64,000 nt of DNA from Heterodera schachtii (lineage: Eukaryota; Nematoda; Chromadorea; Rhabditida; Heteroderidae). Both the position numbers and the translations under genes were made by a program. The notes beneath the pieces are model-generated. The model saw only the letters and a list, made by a program, of their open reading frames with translations, was not told where the DNA came from and made no database searches. The stretch is from contig SIJG01000001.1 of assembly GCA_023374025.1 (NCBI GenBank), forward strand, positions 1,673,787 through 1,737,786, in the 5' to 3' direction. How positions within the stretch are numbered: position 1 is the first letter of the stretch; each line of letters begins with the position of its first letter. Below are positions 59,436 to 64,000 of the stretch, one piece after another.

Positions 59436-62400
59436 ATGCCTGCCTTTTTGAGAAGTGTGCTTTTCCTCTGTGCTTCGTTTTTCCCTCTTTTCCTCCCTTC
59501 CAATGGACAAATACCCAATAAAATCGAACAATTTGGCACTCGCTGCACAAATTACTATGTTGGGGAGACTTGGAAGGATAACTACGGTTGTAATGAATTT
59601 AGCGAGAAATTGCGCATTTTTGTAGTCGCCGACGCTGGGGGAAAAGTGGACGAAAATGAAAATCACAGTCCGACGGAGGGACAACAAAGTGTGGCCAACC
59701 TGATGGCCGAACTGGCCGAGAAAGAAGGATTGAATTTGGTGCTGAATTTGGGCGATAATTTCTACGAGAATGGAGTTACGAAAGACACTGTCAACGAACT
59801 CTTTAAAACGGTCGGATTGGCGTCAGCAGAGTGCCGGGAAAAGTCGTTCCGGATGGGGGGGAGGGTAGGGGGCTCATTGTCAGCATCATACGTGTGCAAG
59901 GGGGGCGTCAGGAAAAGGGTCGTGCGTTCGGCGATGGCTCCCCCCCCCCCCCCCCCCCCCTAGGGGGGCCAGCATCAAAGTTTTTGCGTTCGACCATTTT
60001 TGCCCCGCCGGTGAAGACCTTTTTTTTTTTTTTGCTATTCAATGACCTTTTTTTCACAGCATTTTTTGCGGCGGCGGTTTTTCCAAAAAACTTCTGAGGA
60101 ACGGTGGGTTGGGTCCGGCAGTGCCGATAGGCGCCGCCGGGAAAATTTTGTAATTTTTAATGCCAATTGTTAACAAATTTTGCCAAAAAAGGACCGCTTT
60201 TTTGCTCATTTCAGCCAATTTTTTAGGAAAATTTAGGAATTTTTTAGCCCCTTTTGACGAATTCCTTTAACAGAATTCGTCGAACGCAAAAGGAAAGGAT
60301 GTCGAACGCAGAAAAATTGGAAAATTTTAGTAAAATTTCTAGGGAAATAGTCAATTTTCAAGTCCCCACTTTTGCGTTCGCCAAATCACCCTCGGTGTTC
60401 GAGCGCAGTGCGAGACCCTTTCCTTGATCTTGCCGCTCACTTTTCTCGTTTTTTCCCTTCTCTCTCTTTTTTTCTTTTCCTTTTTTCCTTTCTCCCTTTT
60501 TTCTCGACCCCCCCCCCCCCCCGCAGGGACGGTCCCAGGGGGGTACTCGGGGAACGTACTCCCCCCAAGGCCCCTCCGCACCCAAAATTTTTAAGGAAAA
60601 AATAGTATATTTGCTGAAAATTTTAAATTTTCCTTGATGGTACGCCGCCCCCCAGACCTAGCCTCATCCAAATTTCCCAAAAATTCGCTAACTTTTAAAA
60701 AATTGACCATTTTTGATGAAAATCTGCTAAAATGGCTCAAAATCGCAAAATTTGTCATTTTTTCGTCGCCCGGAGGGAGGTACCCCCCCAAGCCGAAATC
60801 CTGGGACCGTCCCTGCTCCCCGCCCTCCCATTGGGAATTCGGAAAATGAAAAATAATAATAAAAATCAAGGATTTTTTACAAAATACCTTATCAAATATG
60901 TTAAATTCCTTTTTTCCCGGGATGCCTCTCGGCACAACAACTTGCCATTGAGCTGCTGGCTGTAAGCAGATTCTGCTTGTTGGAAAAATCTCTCTAATTT
61001 TTAATAATTCTTAGGTGCTTCATGGGGTCCATAAAATAAAATATGTTCAGGAATTCATTGCTCCTAATCCGCCATGACGGGCTAATATGAAAAAAGTTTA
61101 GAATTTTTTGAACATTTTTGGTAATGTCGGAACAAAAGATGTGCCCTGGTACACCGTTGCGGGCAATCGAGATTATCATCATTTGGATGGATACGACCCA
61201 ATTGCGCCTCAAATTGAAATGATAGGCGGAAAATGGTGAATAACGGACTAATAAATAAATAGTCAAAAATGCTAAATTAAAAAAAAAAGAAAAAACAATT
61301 TCCTAATAAAATTTTAAAAAGGTGATGGATTAAACAAAATATAAATATTCAAATTAACATTTTTATGAAAAATGCCCAAATATTTTGCCAACAAAATAAA
61401 TAAAAGCATATTATGTAAATTCATTTTAAACAAGATTTTTTTTCTCCACCTCACCAACTTTCCGTGGGCCAACTGAAATTTTTAAAATATTAATAAGGGC
61501 ACAAAAAAGAATTAGAAAGTCATGGTCAGATCACACCCTAGGGTGATCTAAAAACCAAAAAATGGCTTGGAACCGGGAAATTTTGGGAAAAACCCTAGGG
61601 GGCTAGAAAATTTTTCTGTGAATAATGTGATGGCTAGAAAAGCACAAAGTTTGCTACAAAATGGCCTTTGGATGAAGACTCCCTAAGAAGCGACTACCCA
61701 AAAAAGACAATTCCCTTGGAATACTGTACTTTTCGGGTTATTCATTTTCGACCTTTTGTTTTTACATGGTGTGAAGTCGGAGACGCAATGGGACCTTGTG
61801 AATTTTATAGGAAATTTTAAGCTCTTTTTGGCCGCACATTCATTTTCCACGACAAATTTTTTTTAAAGCCTCCTAAGATTTTTTCCCAAAATTTTCCCAA
61901 TTTCAAGCCATTTTTTTTTGGATTTAAGGTCACCCTCATTTGTCAGGGAATAACCTGATCAGGATGATGCAATTGACTTTTTTGATATGCTCAAAAAGAT
62001 GTATTAGCATGAATTTTTTCAGATTTTTAGCAGGTGCAAAAAAATATATATATATATATATATGTCTTCAAAATTTTGAGTTTTATAATTTTTTACACCA
62101 AATGGGCCCATTTTTCGGGAAAAATTCGTAAAAATTTTTTTGCTTCTAAACACTTATTTTGTGACCTTCTTAATATTAATGTGGAAGGTTCGCTCGGTAA
62201 AAATTTCAGTTCAATTGGCCTATGGGAAGTTGGTGAGGTGGAGAAAAGAAAATATTGAGTTTATAATTTTGTTAGAGGAAAATTTACTTAGAAATTTTAA
62301 AAGAATGGTTTTGTAACCGTGAAAAATTTGGGATGGGAAATGGAGGGTCAAACCGATGGGGCGCGCTTCTGTGATTGATCATTGTCCAGGCTCAACTGAT

Positions 62401-64000
62401 ATGGCAATCAAAGATAATTTTAAACTAATTCCCACTCTTTACGGGTCATTAGAGATTGAATTTGGCTAATATGAGTTATACTGGGCCTAATTAATTCTTT
62501 CTCCTTTATTTTGGTGATTTTCCGTTTTTCTTTTAGGACTTTTCCCGCCCCTTATTACATCGTGCATTACAATTTTGGCATAAATTTGGAAAAAAGTGTT
62601 CGTTTTGTGATGGTTGACACAGTCATTTTATGCGGCAGAAATCGGAGAATGTTTAATGATGAGAAAACTTTTACCGAAGAAATCAAAAAGAAATCGGAAA
62701 AACACTTCGAATGGCTGGAAAATGAATTGAAACTGGCAAATAAAAAGTGAGAGGACATTTTATTTATAATTTAAAATAAAAGTTAATGCGAATCTCAGGT
62801 AATTATGGTAAACACCGGTAATTACTATCAGTTTTTACTGAAGAATCCGGGAAGCAACTGATAACGGTTTAAATTTGATGACCACAAAATTTTGTGGTAA
62901 TCTATTTAATGTTTAAATTTTTTAAAAATACCATTTTCGGAGTAAGTATTTTAAGGAAATAAAAAAGAACGCTTGTCAAAATTTGGCATCTATTTCATTT
63001 GACTGAATTTAAATCTGAACCAAGAATTCTCACAAACCCAAAAACTCATTTTACAAAAGTGAGATTCAAAAGAATCCAGAACAGTTATTTTTAAATATGA
63101 AGTTATTTTTGAAATAAATTATTAAATTGCCTCTAAATCTAGAAATTGCCTTTTGGGGCTTGTTTTTTGAACGCACTATTGTAAAACAAAATTGTTGTTT
63201 ACTCCGGACTCGAAATCAAAGTTTTATTTCCCAACATTTTTTGCCAAAATTGTGTTTTATCGTTAAAATGGTGCTATGTCGTTACTTAAAAAACCATCAT
63301 TATGATTTGATGAAAAATTATTTATAACTTAGCTGAAAAGCAACCGAATTTTTATTTTCTTGATATGATTCGATAGCCCTAAGTGTTCTCTATCAGTCTA
63401 CAAAATTTCAAAAAATTTCATCAAGTTTCAAAAGAGTTAGGGCCAAAGATGCTCGAAAAATGCTCGAAAACCAAGGTTTTTTGAGTTCCTCTAGCCATAA
63501 CTTTTTTGAAACTTAACGAAATTTTTTGAAATTTTGTAGACTTATAGAGAACACTAAGGGCTATCGAATGATATCAAGAATTAAAAATTCAGTTGCTTTT
63601 CAGCTAAGTTATAAATAATTTTTCATCAAATCATAATGATGGTTTTTTAAGTAACGACTCCGCCCCGTTAAAATTGATAAATAGATGCTAATTAGTGCGC
63701 TAAATCTCTTTTATCTTAACCGCGTGGTAAATTTTGTGGCATAATCATCTGAATGATTGTTGAAACTTTAATCCACCACATTTGTGACTTTGCCATGGCA
63801 ATTTTCTCTATTTTGCCTTTCCTCACTTTTCCCCCATTAATTAAGAGGCGTCGACTTTCTTTTCGTTGCTGGTCATTATCCGCTTTATGTGACCGACGGC
63901 GACCGTAGGTTCACTTGTGCCAAACGCTTCAATGAATTGCTGCGTGTTCACAAGGTCCGTGCCTATTTGTCGGGCCATGAGCACAATTTGAAGCATTTGG
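59436..64000 (+). CDS. Tartrate-resistant (purple) acid phosphatase, 3' end beyond window
   Basis: Exons 59436-59810, 61102-61235, 62537-62746 and 63846 to the window edge agree in phase (about 291 residues so far). The start MPAFLRSVLFLCASFFPLFL is a signal peptide. Metallophosphatase motifs appear in order: FVVADAGG, LNLGDNFYENGV, VPWYTVAGNRD, WTFPAPYYIVHYNF, VDTVILCG, FLFVAGHYPLY and LSGHEHNLKHL. This matches the ACP5-type single-domain enzymes, which use a dinuclear metal centre to hydrolyse phosphate esters outside the cell or in acidic vesicles. The third motif reads GNRD instead of the usual GNHD, replacing the catalytic histidine by arginine. Intron 1 (1.3 kb) and intron 3 (1.1 kb) carry MITEs. 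I chose the ATG at 59,436; it follows a pyrimidine-rich stretch with a ttatatcag acceptor-like site. Confidence 0.88.
60524..60815. mobile_element. hAT-like MITE in phosphatase intron 1
   Basis: Terminal inverted repeats CAGGGACGGTCCCAGG and CCTGGGACCGTCCCTG bound a 292-bp non-coding element. The flanks are C-rich on both sides, so an 8-bp duplication cannot be confirmed. Just upstream at 60,116-60,138 is another GGCGCCGCC core remnant. Confidence 0.65.
63271..63665. mobile_element. Mutator-like foldback MITE in phosphatase intron 3
   Basis: A 395-bp element between perfect copies of the 9-bp sequence CGTTAAAAT (63,262-63,270 and 63,666-63,674). Ends start GG and share TCGTTACTTAAAAAACCATC and then CATTATGATTTGATG as inverted repeats. 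Arms carry ATAACTTAGCTGAAAAGCAA, GATATGATTCGATAGCCCT and TCTCTAT, related to the other foldback elements. Non-coding. Confidence 0.85.

Noticed and set aside
59831..60097. Extension of the phosphatase exon past 59,810
   Set aside because: It runs into G and C homopolymers; the GT donor at 59,811 keeps phase with the conserved next exon.

Overview
The window looks like nuclear DNA of a plant-parasitic cyst nematode (Heteroderidae, Globodera/Heterodera-like); this is an inference from content. Genes are split by many short AT-rich introns (often 45-60 nt). Conserved proteins are metazoan, with nematode-type features. One intact gene (44.6-45.9 kb) matches the large F-box-like family I know from Globodera/Heterodera proteomes. 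Several introns use GC-AG splice sites, which is also reported as frequent in Globodera. There is no bacterial or organellar gene organisation.

Layout. 0-12 kb is gene-poor: short non-autonomous DNA transposons, GA-rich low-complexity blocks, and at most a few terminal exons. 12.8-14.4 kb holds broken coding fragments and a tRNA-like gene. 15.2-17.6 kb is a six-exon gene for a small secreted coiled-coil protein, followed by three further copies of its last-exon segment (17.8-18.8 kb). 19.2-21.1 kb has two unrecognised coding segments, one with a 10-residue repeat. 22-25 kb is repeat-rich and contains an orphan copy of one exon of the CARMIL gene that lies 12 kb further on. 26.1-28.1 kb is a secreted trypsin-like serine protease. 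29.5-30.9 kb holds two nested hAT-type elements. 32.0-43.7 kb is a 19-20 exon CARMIL (crml-1-like) gene. 44.6-45.9 kb (minus) is the F-box-like gene, 47.75-50.9 kb (minus) a NASP/SHNi-TPR histone chaperone, 53.7-56.5 kb (minus) a complete cytosolic Hsp70 with an upstream heat-shock element array. From 59.4 kb to the right edge is a tartrate-resistant (purple) acid phosphatase, cut off by the window end.

The genes do not form an operon or shared pathway. They are housekeeping or regulatory genes (Hsp70, NASP, CARMIL, phosphatase) mixed with parasite-type genes (secreted coiled-coil protein, secreted protease, F-box-like protein). What unites the window is an unusually dense, readable set of small inverted-repeat transposons. 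At least three have perfect 9-bp target duplications with long terminal inverted repeats (Mutator-like foldback elements), at least six have 8-bp duplications (hAT-like), and others have TA duplications (Tc1/mariner-like). No transposase gene is visible. All exon models were assembled by eye from reading frames, GT/GC-AG sites and phase agreement.
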